Positions 35,413 to 45,232 of a DNA stretch of 64,000 nucleotides are shown piece by piece. A program made the translations under genes and the position numbers. Source of the DNA: Prochlorococcus sp. MIT 0603. Lineage in GTDB: Bacteria; Cyanobacteriota; Cyanobacteriia; PCC-6307; Cyanobiaceae. Each line of letters starts with the position of its first letter. Positions within the stretch are counted from its first letter, which is position 1. The notes below the pieces were generated by a model. The model was given only the letters and a program-made list of their open reading frames with translations. It was not told where the DNA came from and ran no database searches. The stretch covers positions 404,300 through 468,299 of the forward strand of contig NZ_JNAW01000002.1 of the NCBI RefSeq assembly GCF_000760215.1. Reading direction: 5' to 3'.

Positions 35413-36393
35413 TTACTTTTCCTGAAATCTCAGCTCTCCTTTGACTTCAAGTTTTACTTCTGGATTGATAACCATTACTTTTTCTTCAAGTTCCTCCAGG
35501 CTTGCAGGCGTAATCCATTCAAGTTGCTTTAACAAGTGAAGAGCAACAGCGTGTTTTGCTCGCCTTGAACCATCTTCAGCTTTTATTGCTATTCCCATGC
35601 AGTCACCAATTTTGCTTAAGCATTGAATACCTTCTGATCCGCCTTTGCAAATTAACTGACCATGAGATCTTTTTATTACTTCAGTGTCAAAACGCCCTTC
35701 CCCTGCAACTAGCTCTGGTTGCCTAATCATCGCCCTGCTAATTTGTTCTAGTTCGCTTTGACTAGACCCATTTAGTTGGGCATAGAGAAAAGCCATTTGA
35801 TATAGCTTTAGCATTAAAGTTGGAGAACCACAGTTGTCTATTGCCAATGTAAGGTCTTTACTTTCTATTTTTAAAAGCTCAGCTACTTTTCGATTTATTT
35901 CTATCTGGAGTGGGTGATCTGCTTCCAAATACGTATCTAATTGCCAATTCATTTTCATACATGTTGCTAGAAAAGCAGCATGTTTCCCTGAACAATTATG
36001 TTCTAGGGGACTTGTCTTTTCTGCGGGAATGGGGCATTGAAGATGTTCTACTGCAACATCAGAATGCCATAGGAGTTTAAAAGCCTCCCTGGCATGAGTC
36101 TTTGTTCCGGAATGCGATCCGCATGCAATTGCTAGAACTTTTTCATCACACATAACCTTTTTATAAGCACCACTACTGATGAAAGGTATTGTTTGAAATG
36201 GTTTCAATGCAGAACGAATAAATGTTGAATATTCAGAATTTCCTGCACTCATTAATACTCTGCCTTTCTTATCGCATACAACAGCATGTACATTATGAAT
36301 TGACTCTATAATTGAATTTCGCTTAAGTAAAACCTTAAGCCTAGGTGTATTTTTATTAATATCTTTTTGATTTAACTTGCTTTTGAAATCCAT
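35413..36393 (-). CDS. Asparaginase II family protein
   Basis: A 326-residue protein of the cyanobacterial/Rhizobium type L-asparaginase II family, which hydrolyses asparagine to aspartate and ammonia. Typical blocks are FIRSALKPFQTIPFISSGAY, CGSHSGTKTHAREAF, HNCSGKHAAFLATC and AIDNCGSPTLML. It is unrelated to classic AnsA/AnsB. It begins three bases after the CGLD27-family gene stop on the same strand. Confidence 0.9.
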   Translation of the reverse strand: MDFKSKLNQKDINKNTPRLKVLLKRNSIIESIHNVHAVVCDKKGRVLMSAGNSEYSTFIRSALKPFQTIPFISSGAYKKVMCDEKVLAIACGSHSGTKTHAREAFKLLWHSDVAVEHLQCPIPAEKTSPLEHNCSGKHAAFLATCMKMNWQLDTYLEADHPLQIEINRKVAELLKIESKDLTLAIDNCGSPTLMLKLYQMAFLYAQLNGSSQSELEQISRAMIRQPELVAGEGRFDTEVIKRSHGQLICKGGSEGIQCLSKIGDCMGIAIKAEDGSRRAKHAVALHLLKQLEWITPASLEELEEKVMVINPEVKLEVKGELRFQEK

Positions 36394-36396
36394 TAT

Positions 36397-36897
36397 TTAA
36401 TAGATAAGATATAGGTATATCCCTAAAATTAGAATAATAATAGATAATAATGCATACAGAGATGATCTTATTCTTATAATTACTGGGGATACTTCTTCTT
36501 TGGAAATTAAGTTTTCTCTGCATTTCCATGTTTCTGGTTTTACCCATATTTGTCCATCATGCCAATCACTTTCTTCATAAGCAATAGTCCTAGATAATAG
36601 CCTTTTATTTATATATCCCCAACCTAAAGATTGTCTTAATAGAAAAAGAAAAGGTACTATAGAACTTGTAATCAACGAAATGATTGAGAGTTTAGTTAGG
36701 TCATTTTGTAGAGCATAACTTCCGCTACATATTATCAGGAATATTGGGTAGGATAGTAGCCATATATATACTAAATATCTATAGAAAGAGGAATGATCTT
36801 TAGTTGCTATTGAGAAGAAGACTGAAGATTTAAGCTCAATGAATTCTTGGGTTGGCCTTTGTTTTAAAGGCACAGGTGAATTTATACTAAGAGACAT
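36397..36897 (-). CDS. CGLD27-family (DUF1230) membrane protein
   Basis: A 166-residue membrane protein of the CGLD27 family conserved in cyanobacteria and chloroplasts. It carries PVPLKQRPTQEFIELKSSVF near the N-terminus, two central helices (residues 40-62 and 70-90), GWGYINKRLLSRTIAYEESD and a C-terminal helix. Work on plant homologues links the family to chloroplast function, but the molecular role is unknown. It is part of a close-packed run, DUF3318-rsfS-CGLD27-asparaginase. Confidence 0.87.
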   Translation of the reverse strand: MSLSINSPVPLKQRPTQEFIELKSSVFFSIATKDHSSFYRYLVYIWLLSYPIFLIICSGSYALQNDLTKLSIISLITSSIVPFLFLLRQSLGWGYINKRLLSRTIAYEESDWHDGQIWVKPETWKCRENLISKEEVSPVIIRIRSSLYALLSIIILILGIYLYLIY

Positions 36898-36901
36898 ATT
36901 T

Positions 36902-37264
36902 CTATTCCTCGTTAATTGTATCTAAATAATTATAAATAATTCCATTGCTCCAAAATGATTCCAACTCATAATATTTTCTCTCTCTAGGTTGGAAAACATT
37001 GATGATTATATCACCGTAATCAAGAAGTGCCCATTTCCCTTCATTTACTCCTTCTTTACGTAGGGGGAGTATATTTGCTTTGCTATCTAATTCATCTTCT
37101 ATAGATCTAACAATTGATCTGACTTGCACATCAGATAGTCCTTCACTAATCATTATCCAATCTGCAATACTAGAAACCATTTCGATTTGAATCATTTGTA
37201 TATTTACTGCCTTTAAGTTATCAGCTGCTTTGGCTGCCAATTTAATTAAGTGATTACTATCCAT
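36902..37264 (-). CDS. rsfS: Ribosomal silencing factor RsfS
   Basis: RsfS (YbeB/Iojap) binds ribosomal protein uL14 and blocks subunit joining when nutrients are low. I choose the ATG at 37264 (MDSNHLIKLAAKAADNLKAV, 120 residues), which overlaps the upstream stop as ATGGATAG, a coupled arrangement; the frame is open to 37336. Diagnostic blocks are ADWIMISEGLSDVQVRSIV, KWALLDYGDIIINVF and RKYYELESFW. Confidence 0.93.
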   Translation of the reverse strand: MDSNHLIKLAAKAADNLKAVNIQMIQIEMVSSIADWIMISEGLSDVQVRSIVRSIEDELDSKANILPLRKEGVNEGKWALLDYGDIIINVFQPRERKYYELESFWSNGIIYNYLDTINEE

Positions 37265-37892
37265 ATACATTTTCACTGGTAATTGATTGTCGTGATCCTT
37301 GTTGCTCAGCCATTTCGGCTCTAGCTTTTTCCGCACTCTTTCGAAGTGCTTCTAAACGATCTTCAAAAAAACTTCTCTTTTTCTTTTTTCTAGTGTTTTC
37401 TATTAGTTCTTTCAATGCTCCACCTAAGCTCTTATATGCATTTGGGACGCTATAACCAAATCTACATGCTAGATCTATAGCTCTTTCATCCGCAGAAATA
37501 GCATCTTGAAGTCTTTTTTCAGAATTGTTTTTTAAATAGAGCCTATATCCTGCAAAACCTGATAAACCAAGAGCCATAATCAATAGCAGGCCATCTTGCA
37601 CCCAAAGCTCTCCAATTGCACCGCCTAGTCCTATTGCAAGTGCTGCCATCTCCCAGCCGTCTCGTGGAATTGTATCGTTTTGAATCCTTCCTACTTCGTG
37701 CCAAAAAAGTAAATTTCTATGATCCAGAGCAAGGTTTTCCCATTGCTCTATATCAATCTGGATTTCCACTTCGTCCCTTCCGATTTCTTCCAGGTCTATC
37801 AGAGGTGGGTCTATAGCGGCAGCAGCCTCTACGAAAACCCAGCTTTGGTTTTCGGGAGGTAATAGCCCTTTTAGCCGCTGGAGCTCGCTCAT
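37257..37892 (-). CDS. DUF3318 membrane protein
   Basis: A 211-residue cyanobacterial protein. The N-terminal soluble part contains ALDHRNLLFWHEVGRIQ (a HEVGR motif reminiscent of an HE-type metal site, but short of a full HExxH). It is followed by two membrane helices around residues 83-118 and a charged coiled-coil tail. Function is unknown. It is translationally coupled to rsfS downstream and divergent from carB. Confidence 0.82.
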   Translation of the reverse strand: MSELQRLKGLLPPENQSWVFVEAAAAIDPPLIDLEEIGRDEVEIQIDIEQWENLALDHRNLLFWHEVGRIQNDTIPRDGWEMAALAIGLGGAIGELWVQDGLLLIMALGLSGFAGYRLYLKNNSEKRLQDAISADERAIDLACRFGYSVPNAYKSLGGALKELIENTRKKKKRSFFEDRLEALRKSAEKARAEMAEQQGSRQSITSENVYG

Positions 37893-38015
37893 AATTTCAG
37901 CTTCCCAATTTAAACAATTTAGCTATTATTCTGAATGTTAGTTGCGACTTTGTTAGCTGACTCTTATCAGCTTTTATAGAAGCGAACTGAAACTCAGAAC
38001 AAATTATTAAAACCA

Positions 38016-41000
38016 ATGCCACGACGTAACGATATACGTCGCATATTAATTCTAGGTTCTGGACCTATTGTCATTGGTCAGGCCTGTGAATTCGACTATT
38101 CAGGAACACAAGCTTGCAAAGCTTTAAAAAAAGAGGGTTTTGAAGTGATTTTGGTTAATTCCAATCCTGCTTCAATCATGACAGACCCTGAAATGGCAGA
38201 CAGAACTTATATTGAACCTCTTACATCAGATGTAATTACAAAAATAATTGAGTTAGAAGAGCCAGACGCATTATTGCCAACAATGGGTGGCCAAACTGCC
38301 CTTAATGCTGCAGTTCAACTTGCAGAGCAAGGGATCCTTAACAAATATTCAGTTGAATTGATTGGAGCAGATTTGGAATCAATTAAAAAGGCTGAAGACA
38401 GATTGCTTTTTAAAGGTTGTATGGAGAAAATAGGAGTCAATGTATGTCCTTCTGGAATAGCTAATAATCTTGAAGAAGCTTTACAAGTCGGTGCAAATAT
38501 ATCTTCATTCCCAAGAATTATTCGACCAGCTTTTACTTTAGGAGGAAGTGGAGGTGGAATTGCTTATAACAATGAGGAATTTTTATCTATTTGTAAATCG
38601 GGTTTAGATGCTAGCCCAGTGTCTCAAATACTTATAGAAAAATCATTATTGGGCTGGAAAGAGTTTGAGCTTGAGGTTATGAGAGATACTGCAGATAATG
38701 TAGTAATTATTTGCAGTATTGAAAATATTGACCCAATGGGTGTTCATACAGGTGACTCAATAACAGTAGCTCCAGCGCAAACATTAACCGACCGCGAATA
38801 TCAAAGACTAAGAGATCAATCCATTCAAATTATTAGAGAGATTGGAGTAGAAACTGGTGGTAGCAATGTCCAATTTGCTGTTAACCCAATAGATGGAGAA
38901 GTTGTAGTTATAGAAATGAATCCAAGAGTTAGTAGATCTTCAGCATTGGCTAGTAAGGCTACTGGCTTCCCTATCGCTAAGATCGCTGCACTTCTTTCAA
39001 TTGGCTATAGATTGGATGAAATTATTAATGACATTACTGCTAAAACCCCGTCTTGCTTTGAACCAACTATTGATTATGTAGTTACAAAAATCCCTAGATT
39101 TGCTTTTGAAAAGTTTGCTGGAACTCCTCCTGTTTTAACTACATCAATGAAATCGGTAGGAGAAGTAATGGCAATTGGTAGATGTTTTGAGGAATCATTT
39201 CAGAAAGCATTGAGATCATTGGAAATTGGACTTACTGGTTGGTCTTATGATTGCAGTAAAACTCTTCTTAACAAGATTGATATTGATCGTCTTTTGCGAG
39301 AGCCAACTCCAGATAGACTTATGGCTATTAAGTTCGCAATGAATATTGGTAAAAGTGATGAATATATAAACTCTCTTTCCAAAATCGACCATTGGTTTCT
39401 TTCTAAACTACGTAACATTTTAATGGCAGAGAATAATTATTTAATTAATAAAGATATTTCTGATATGACTAAAGAAGTACTTTTCGAACTTAAACAACTT
39501 GGCTTTTCGGATTCGCAAATAGCTTATCATTTAAAAGTTAGTGAATTTGATATTAGATCATTAAGAAAAGAACTTAATATACTACCAGTTTATAAAACAG
39601 TTGATACTTGTGCTTCTGAGTTTGAATCTTCTACACCATATCACTATTCTACATATGAATTACCATTCAAAACTATACTTGAAAATGGTCAATTAATTGA
39701 GAAAGAAACAGCTAACGAAATAACTTATAATAATGATAGCAAGGTTCTTATCTTGGGAGGAGGACCTAATAGAATTGGGCAGGGAATAGAGTTTGATTAT
39801 TGTTGTTGCCATGCTTCTTATCAATTACAGAAAGAAAATTACAAGACAATAATGTTAAACAGTAACCCTGAAACAGTCTCAACTGATTACGATACTAGTG
39901 ATAGTCTTTATTTTGAACCTTTAACTTTAGAAGATGTTCTAAATGTAATTGAGTTGGAAAAACCTGAAGGTATAATTGTTCAATTTGGAGGCCAAACCCC
40001 GTTGAAATTATCAATGCCAATTCTCAATTGGCTGAAATCAGATGATGGCTTGAAAACTGGAAGTCGAATTTTGGGTACTTCTCCTCTTTCAATAGATCAG
40101 GCTGAGGATAGAGAGCAATTTGAGGCTGTTTTGAGTGACTTAAATATACGTCAGCCTTTAAATGGAATAGCAAGATCTTTAAAAGAGGCACATCTTATAG
40201 CTGCAAATATTACTTTCCCTTTAGTAGTCCGACCTTCTTATGTATTAGGAGGTCGGGCAATGGAAATTGTCTATGACAATGATGAATTGAATACTTATAT
40301 GACGAAAGCTGTAAAAGTAGAACCTGATCACCCAGTTTTAATAGATCAATATTTAGAAAATGCTATAGAAGTAGATGTAGATGCTCTGTCTGATTCCGAA
40401 GGCAATGTTGTAATAGCTGGTCTAATGGAACATATAGAACCAGCTGGTATTCATTCTGGTGATTCTGCATGCTGTCTTCCTTCAATATCACTATCAAAAA
40501 TGTCAATAGAAGTAATAACTAAATGGACGACATCTTTAGCTCATTCATTAAATGTTGTTGGTTTAATAAACTTACAATTTGCGGTTCAAAAGGATGATAA
40601 AGGAATTGAGAAAGTATTTATTATAGAAGCCAATCCAAGAGCGTCCAGAACAGTTCCTTTTGTTTCTAAAGCAACAGGATTCCCTATAGCTCGTATTGCT
40701 ACAAGTTTGTTGATTGGTAAAACAATTTCTCAGGCTGGCTTGGACGAAGAGCCTGTCCCTCCATTGCAATCTATTAAAGAAGCAGTACTGCCATTTAGAC
40801 GTTTCCCTGGATCAGACAGTGTTTTGGGCCCAGAAATGCGTTCAACTGGTGAAGTGATGTCTACAGCAAAAGATTTTGGAATGGCATATGCAAAATCTGA
40901 ACTTTCTGCAGGAGAAGCTTTACCTACAGATGGCATTGTATTTCTTTCGACCCATGATCGAGATAAGCAAGGCTTAATACCAATTGCTAAAAGACTTATC

Positions 41001-41354
41001 ACCTTGGGTTTTGGCCTTATAGCTACTTCAGGAACAGCTGAAATACTTTCCAATGCAGGCATTGAAGTTGCTTCAGTACTAAAAGTACATGAAGGGAGGC
41101 CAAATATTGAGGATTTAATTCGCTCTGGTGAAATCCAACTGATAATTAATACCCCTATAGGAAGACAAGCTATTCATGATGACAAATATCTGAGAAGAGC
41201 TGCGCTTGATTATTCTGTTCCAACTCTTACAACACTACCTGGAGCAAAAGCAGCTGTTGAGGCTATAAATTCACTTCAAAAGGAATCAATGTCTGTAAAT
41301 GCCTTACAAGATATTCATATAAACAGATATATAGATACTTCTTTTAATAAATAA
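38016..41354 (+). CDS. carB: Carbamoyl-phosphate synthase large subunit
   Basis: A 1112-residue synthetase that makes carbamoyl phosphate for arginine and pyrimidine synthesis, using ammonia from CarA. The two homologous ATP-grasp halves start at [20 protein letters not shown] and, near residue 577, [20 protein letters not shown]. The C-terminal allosteric (MGS-like) domain contains [20 protein letters not shown]. It is full length. carA is not in this window. Confidence 0.98.
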   Translation: MPRRNDIRRILILGSGPIVIGQACEFDYSGTQACKALKKEGFEVILVNSNPASIMTDPEMADRTYIEPLTSDVITKIIELEEPDALLPTMGGQTALNAAVQLAEQGILNKYSVELIGADLESIKKAEDRLLFKGCMEKIGVNVCPSGIANNLEEALQVGANISSFPRIIRPAFTLGGSGGGIAYNNEEFLSICKSGLDASPVSQILIEKSLLGWKEFELEVMRDTADNVVIICSIENIDPMGVHTGDSITVAPAQTLTDREYQRLRDQSIQIIREIGVETGGSNVQFAVNPIDGEVVVIEMNPRVSRSSALASKATGFPIAKIAALLSIGYRLDEIINDITAKTPSCFEPTIDYVVTKIPRFAFEKFAGTPPVLTTSMKSVGEVMAIGRCFEESFQKALRSLEIGLTGWSYDCSKTLLNKIDIDRLLREPTPDRLMAIKFAMNIGKSDEYINSLSKIDHWFLSKLRNILMAENNYLINKDISDMTKEVLFELKQLGFSDSQIAYHLKVSEFDIRSLRKELNILPVYKTVDTCASEFESSTPYHYSTYELPFKTILENGQLIEKETANEITYNNDSKVLILGGGPNRIGQGIEFDYCCCHASYQLQKENYKTIMLNSNPETVSTDYDTSDSLYFEPLTLEDVLNVIELEKPEGIIVQFGGQTPLKLSMPILNWLKSDDGLKTGSRILGTSPLSIDQAEDREQFEAVLSDLNIRQPLNGIARSLKEAHLIAANITFPLVVRPSYVLGGRAMEIVYDNDELNTYMTKAVKVEPDHPVLIDQYLENAIEVDVDALSDSEGNVVIAGLMEHIEPAGIHSGDSACCLPSISLSKMSIEVITKWTTSLAHSLNVVGLINLQFAVQKDDKGIEKVFIIEANPRASRTVPFVSKATGFPIARIATSLLIGKTISQAGLDEEPVPPLQSIKEAVLPFRRFPGSDSVLGPEMRSTGEVMSTAKDFGMAYAKSELSAGEALPTDGIVFLSTHDRDKQGLIPIAKRLITLGFGLIATSGTAEILSNAGIEVASVLKVHEGRPNIEDLIRSGEIQLIINTPIGRQAIHDDKYLRRAALDYSVPTLTTLPGAKAAVEAINSLQKESMSVNALQDIHINRYIDTSFNK

Positions 41355-41588
41355 TTAGTTATTTGCTAATGGGGGAATATCCTTTAGCTTCTCACTTAAT
41401 TCTTTAATTAAACTTTGTCTGCCAACGGCTAAAACTTTTAACGTGTCCTCATGAAGTCTTAATTGACTATCTGCAATTTGCAGTCCTTTCACCAATTCCT
41501 TTACATCATTGGGAAGTGAATTAATGTTATAACGCTTTTCATCAAATGTGAGTATAGGATCTGCCTGATTGGCTTCGTAGTCTGCCAT
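41355..41588 (-). CDS. DUF6447-family small protein
   Basis: A 77-residue soluble protein with PILTFDEKRYNINSLPNDVK and LRLHEDTLKVLAVGRQSLIK, matching a small cyanobacterial family that I recall as DUF6447. Function is unknown. Its stop abuts the carB stop with no spacer, convergently, and it lies downstream of the ABC exporter on the same strand. Confidence 0.75.
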   Translation of the reverse strand: MADYEANQADPILTFDEKRYNINSLPNDVKELVKGLQIADSQLRLHEDTLKVLAVGRQSLIKELSEKLKDIPPLANN

Positions 41589-41640
41589 TGAAATTTTATT
41601 GATTTGATTATTATTATTTTAAATCTCAGTCCAGCTTCAA

Positions 41641-43398
41641 TCAAGGTGTTTGATTAATATTTTTAATGTCTCTAATAAATTGCTTTTCACATAGCTCCCT
41701 ATATTTACCTGCCTTATTCATTAATTCATCATGTTGACCTGTCTCAGCAATTGAACCATTCTCTATGTAAATGATTTTATCTGCTTCTTGAGTAGTTGCT
41801 AATCTATGAGCAATTATTAGAACTGTTCTATTTTTCATTGCCTGATCTAGAGCCATCTGAACAGATTTCTCTGACTCAGCATCAAGTGCACTTGTCGCTT
41901 CATCTAATAATAAAATAGAAGGGTTGCCAAGTATTGCTCTAGCGATTGAAATTCTCTGCAGTTGACCTCCAGACAGGTTTGTACCTCTTTCTTCTATATG
42001 AGTTGAGTAATTACTTGGCATATTCATTATGAACTCATGAGCATTTGCTATTTTAGATGCCGTTATAATCTCTTCTTTTGTGTAATTCCTGCCAAAACTT
42101 ATACTATCTAATATAGTTCCAGATAGTATATTCATTTTCTGAGGTACTATTGCTATTTTACTTCTAACTTGATAAGAGTCTACAGTAGATAAATCATTTC
42201 CATTAATATAAATCTTACCATTTTGTGGCTTGATAAATTTTAAAAGCAATGAGAAAATTGTACTTTTACCGGCTCCCGATGGACCTACTAGAGCAATTTT
42301 CTCACCAGACCTAATCTTTAAATTAATATTATTAATAACTTGATCACCGTTTTTGTAAGAGAAGCAAACATCTTTGATTTCAATCTCACCTCCATTATTT
42401 AAATTTGCAGTTAAAAGATTTTCTTCATTATCTTCTTTGGGAAGACGATTTATTTCTCTCAATCTCTTTAGAGAAGCTTGACCTTGCTGAAGCTCGTTGA
42501 AATTCGTGGTTAGATGACTTATTGGGTCTATTAACATTAATAAAGCTGCAAAATAGCTGCTAAATCCCTGACCATCTATAGCGCCAGACTGAATTCTAAG
42601 AGCGCCAATTGCAAGAACTATTAATATGCCTAGTGCTTCAATAAAACCTATTACAGGATGTTGTAAAGCTATTTGCTTTAGAGCTTTATACTTTGCTTTT
42701 CTATGGATATCTACTTGATTATCGAATCTTTGTTGCAACCAATTCTCAGCACCGTAGGCTTTTATTAGTGGAAGCACTTGTATAGATTCTGATAGTAAGC
42801 TAGCTAGATTGCTTATCTTTTGTTGGCTTTTTTCTTCAGTTATTAATACTTTCTCTCCAAATTTTCCTACAAGTAAGGTTATAATAGGAGCTAGTAGTAG
42901 TGTCGCAATTGACAGATTGATATCTATATAAATCATATAAGTTATCACTGCAATAAGTTGAAATATACATGGAATTGTATCTTGAACAGTTTTGTAAATT
43001 ACTTCACCTACACGATCAGCATCTTCAGTAAGTCTGTAGGTAATATCCCCAGTTGATAATTTTTCTAGTGATTGAATATCTATTTTCTGAAGCTTCTTAA
43101 ATAAATCCTGCCTTATTTTTTGACTTGTCTTTAATGCTGGTCTTGCCAAAATAGTATCTTGAATATATTGCGCAGTTTTTTGAAGTAAAAATATAATTAA
43201 TGCTTGAGTTATTATATTAAGAACTAGCTGTAAGTCTCCTTTGCCAATAGCTGGAATTAATCTTCCCGCCAGCCAAGCAAGAACTGGCCAGCAACATACA
43301 TATATCAACATAAATGCACCACCAGCAATTAACTCTCTCAAATAGGGAATTAAATGAGAGACTAATTTTTTGAAGCTAAGATTAGTATTTGAAATCAT
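41641..43398 (-). CDS. ABC exporter (MsbA-like half-transporter)
   Basis: A 585-residue fused membrane-ATPase exporter. Six helices lie in residues 1-320, then the ATPase: Walker A IALVGPSGAGKSTIFSL, signature NLSGGQLQRISIARAI, Walker B ILLLDEATSALD and switch histidine LIIAHRLATT. It probably acts as a homodimer. Such proteins flip lipids, including lipid A, or export peptides; the substrate is not visible here. It is divergent from the S4-domain gene with a 22-base gap. Confidence 0.9.
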   Translation of the reverse strand: MISNTNLSFKKLVSHLIPYLRELIAGGAFMLIYVCCWPVLAWLAGRLIPAIGKGDLQLVLNIITQALIIFLLQKTAQYIQDTILARPALKTSQKIRQDLFKKLQKIDIQSLEKLSTGDITYRLTEDADRVGEVIYKTVQDTIPCIFQLIAVITYMIYIDINLSIATLLLAPIITLLVGKFGEKVLITEEKSQQKISNLASLLSESIQVLPLIKAYGAENWLQQRFDNQVDIHRKAKYKALKQIALQHPVIGFIEALGILIVLAIGALRIQSGAIDGQGFSSYFAALLMLIDPISHLTTNFNELQQGQASLKRLREINRLPKEDNEENLLTANLNNGGEIEIKDVCFSYKNGDQVINNINLKIRSGEKIALVGPSGAGKSTIFSLLLKFIKPQNGKIYINGNDLSTVDSYQVRSKIAIVPQKMNILSGTILDSISFGRNYTKEEIITASKIANAHEFIMNMPSNYSTHIEERGTNLSGGQLQRISIARAILGNPSILLLDEATSALDAESEKSVQMALDQAMKNRTVLIIAHRLATTQEADKIIYIENGSIAETGQHDELMNKAGKYRELCEKQFIRDIKNINQTP

Positions 43399-43420
43399 GA
43401 TTTTATTTTGAAGTATTTTT

Positions 43421-43639
43421 ATGAAATTGGATCAATTTTTAAAATGGCTTGGTTTGGCTCAAACAGGTGGTCAAGCTAAACACCTTATACTCTCTGGCCA
43501 AGTTACTGTAAATGGTATAACTGAAATGAAACGTGGCAGAAAGCTTTTTCATGGCGATCTTGTTTGCTTAGCAAAGAAAGAGTACATCTTTTCAAATAAT
43601 CAACCATCAGGCCGTAAGTTAGACAATAACGATCAATAA
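43421..43639 (+). CDS. S4-domain RNA-binding protein (YaaA/RlbA type)
   Basis: A 72-residue protein consisting of one S4 RNA-binding domain: [45 protein letters not shown]. Related small S4 proteins associate with ribosomes. It precedes tpiA by ten bases and is probably in the same transcript. Confidence 0.85.
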   Translation: MKLDQFLKWLGLAQTGGQAKHLILSGQVTVNGITEMKRGRKLFHGDLVCLAKKEYIFSNNQPSGRKLDNNDQ

Positions 43640-43649
43640 GAGGCTAAGA

Positions 43650-44381
43650 GTGAGAAAACCACTGATTGCCGGTAACTGGAAGATGCATATGACATGTGCA
43701 TCGGCCATTGAATATATGGAGACATTTCTTCCTTTATCAAAAGAATTCCCTTTAGACCGTGAGGTCGTTATAGCGCCACCTTTTACAGCTATATCAACAC
43801 TTGCTATTGCAGTTAAAAACTCCATCGTTAACATTTCAAGTCAGAATGTTCATTGGGAGGATAAAGGGGCTTTTACTGCAGAGATATCACCTTCTATGCT
43901 GTTAGAACATAATGTTGCTTATGCAATTGTTGGTCATTCCGAACCAAGAAAATATTTTAGTGAAAGTGATGAACAAATTAACCTTAGAGCTAGATCTGCA
44001 CAATCGAATGGATTAATTCCTATTGTCTGCGTAGGAGAAACCATTGAGCAAAGAGAAAAAGGTGAAGCAGAACGAGTAATAAGAAGACAGGTAGAGCAGG
44101 GATTAGAACAGACTGACCTTTCTAAGTTGGTAATTGCTTATGAGCCAATATGGGCAATAGGAACAGGTAAAACTTGTGAGTCAAATGAGGCCAATCGAAT
44201 TTGCGGATTAATTCGTCAATGGTCAGGGTACTCAGATCTAATTATCCAATATGGGGGTTCAGTAAAGCCTGGGAATATTGATGAAATAATGTCAATGAGA
44301 GATATTGATGGTGTGTTAGTAGGAGGAGCATCGCTAGACCCTAATGATTTCGCAAGAATTGCAAATTACCAATCAAATTAA
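43650..44381 (+). CDS. tpiA: Triosephosphate isomerase
   Basis: A 243-residue barrel enzyme interconverting dihydroxyacetone phosphate and glyceraldehyde-3-phosphate in glycolysis and the Calvin cycle. Catalytic residues are visible: Asn/Lys in AGNWKMH, His in [11 protein letters not shown], Glu in [13 protein letters not shown], and the phosphate loop [14 protein letters not shown]. It starts at GTG 43650. The folP frame begins 38 bases before its stop. Confidence 0.97.
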   Translation: MRKPLIAGNWKMHMTCASAIEYMETFLPLSKEFPLDREVVIAPPFTAISTLAIAVKNSIVNISSQNVHWEDKGAFTAEISPSMLLEHNVAYAIVGHSEPRKYFSESDEQINLRARSAQSNGLIPIVCVGETIEQREKGEAERVIRRQVEQGLEQTDLSKLVIAYEPIWAIGTGKTCESNEANRICGLIRQWSGYSDLIIQYGGSVKPGNIDEIMSMRDIDGVLVGGASLDPNDFARIANYQSN

Positions 44382-45204
44382 TAATCCTTGGCCTAAGGGT
44401 TGGAGGGAAAATTTAAAGATTATGGCAGTAATAAATATTACTCCTGATTCTTTTAGTGATGGAGGTCGTTTCCTTGATCCAAAAACAGCACTAAATAAAG
44501 CAACTGATGTTATAGATTCAGGCGCAGATATTCTAGATATTGGTGGCCAAAGTACAAGGCCTGGAGCACAGTTAATCAGTTGCGAAGAAGAACTTAATAG
44601 AATAACTCCTGTCATTACTTTATTGCGTAAAGAGCACCCTAATCAATTACTCTCAATTGATACATTTTACTCAAAAGTAGCAAAAAAAGCCTTGGATTTA
44701 GGTGTTAATTGGGTTAACGATATTAGCGGGGGCAGATTTGATTCTGACATTCTTAATGTTGTAGCAGATTCAGGTGCTCCTTTTGTTATTAATCACAGTA
44801 GAGGCAATAGTTCAAATATGAATACATTTGCTAATTACCAAAATGTCACTACTGAGGTTTATGAAGAACTTCAGAGAGCTATTGATCATGCTTACTCTGC
44901 AGGAGTATCGAAAAAACAAATAATTATAGATCCAGGTATAGGATTTGCTAAGAATAATTTTCATAATATAGATTTATTATATAATTTGGAGAAGTTTACA
45001 AATAGTAGATTCCCAGTCTTAGTTGGTCCTTCTAGAAAGAAATTTATTGGTCATACTTTAAATCAACCAGATCCTATGAAACGTATATTTGGAACTGCAG
45101 CAGTAGTTTGTAGATGTGTTCAAGCAAAAGTTGATATGGTTAGAGTTCATGATGTATCGGAAATGAAACAGGTGATTGATATGTCAAATGCTTTGTGGAA
45201 TTAA
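44344..45204 (+). CDS. folP: Dihydropteroate synthase
   Basis: Folate enzyme joining p-aminobenzoate to dihydropterin pyrophosphate. Signatures are [49 protein letters not shown] and [10 protein letters not shown]. The ATG at 44344 overlaps the tpiA 3' end by 38 bases. A shorter start at 44422 would cut into the first strand, so the longer form is preferred. It has 286 residues. Confidence 0.95.
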   Translation: MISQELQITNQINNPWPKGWRENLKIMAVINITPDSFSDGGRFLDPKTALNKATDVIDSGADILDIGGQSTRPGAQLISCEEELNRITPVITLLRKEHPNQLLSIDTFYSKVAKKALDLGVNWVNDISGGRFDSDILNVVADSGAPFVINHSRGNSSNMNTFANYQNVTTEVYEELQRAIDHAYSAGVSKKQIIIDPGIGFAKNNFHNIDLLYNLEKFTNSRFPVLVGPSRKKFIGHTLNQPDPMKRIFGTAAVVCRCVQAKVDMVRVHDVSEMKQVIDMSNALWN

Positions 45205-45226
45205 CTTTATATTAATTTAAAGTTAA
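45201..45226. terminator. Weak convergent hairpin between folP and chlH
   Basis: TTAACTTTA at 45201-45209 pairs with TAAAGTTAA at 45218-45226 across an 8-base loop. It spans the folP stop and precedes the chlH stop, so it could act on both transcripts. The all-AT stem makes it weak. Confidence 0.35.
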
Positions 45227-45232
45227 TGATAC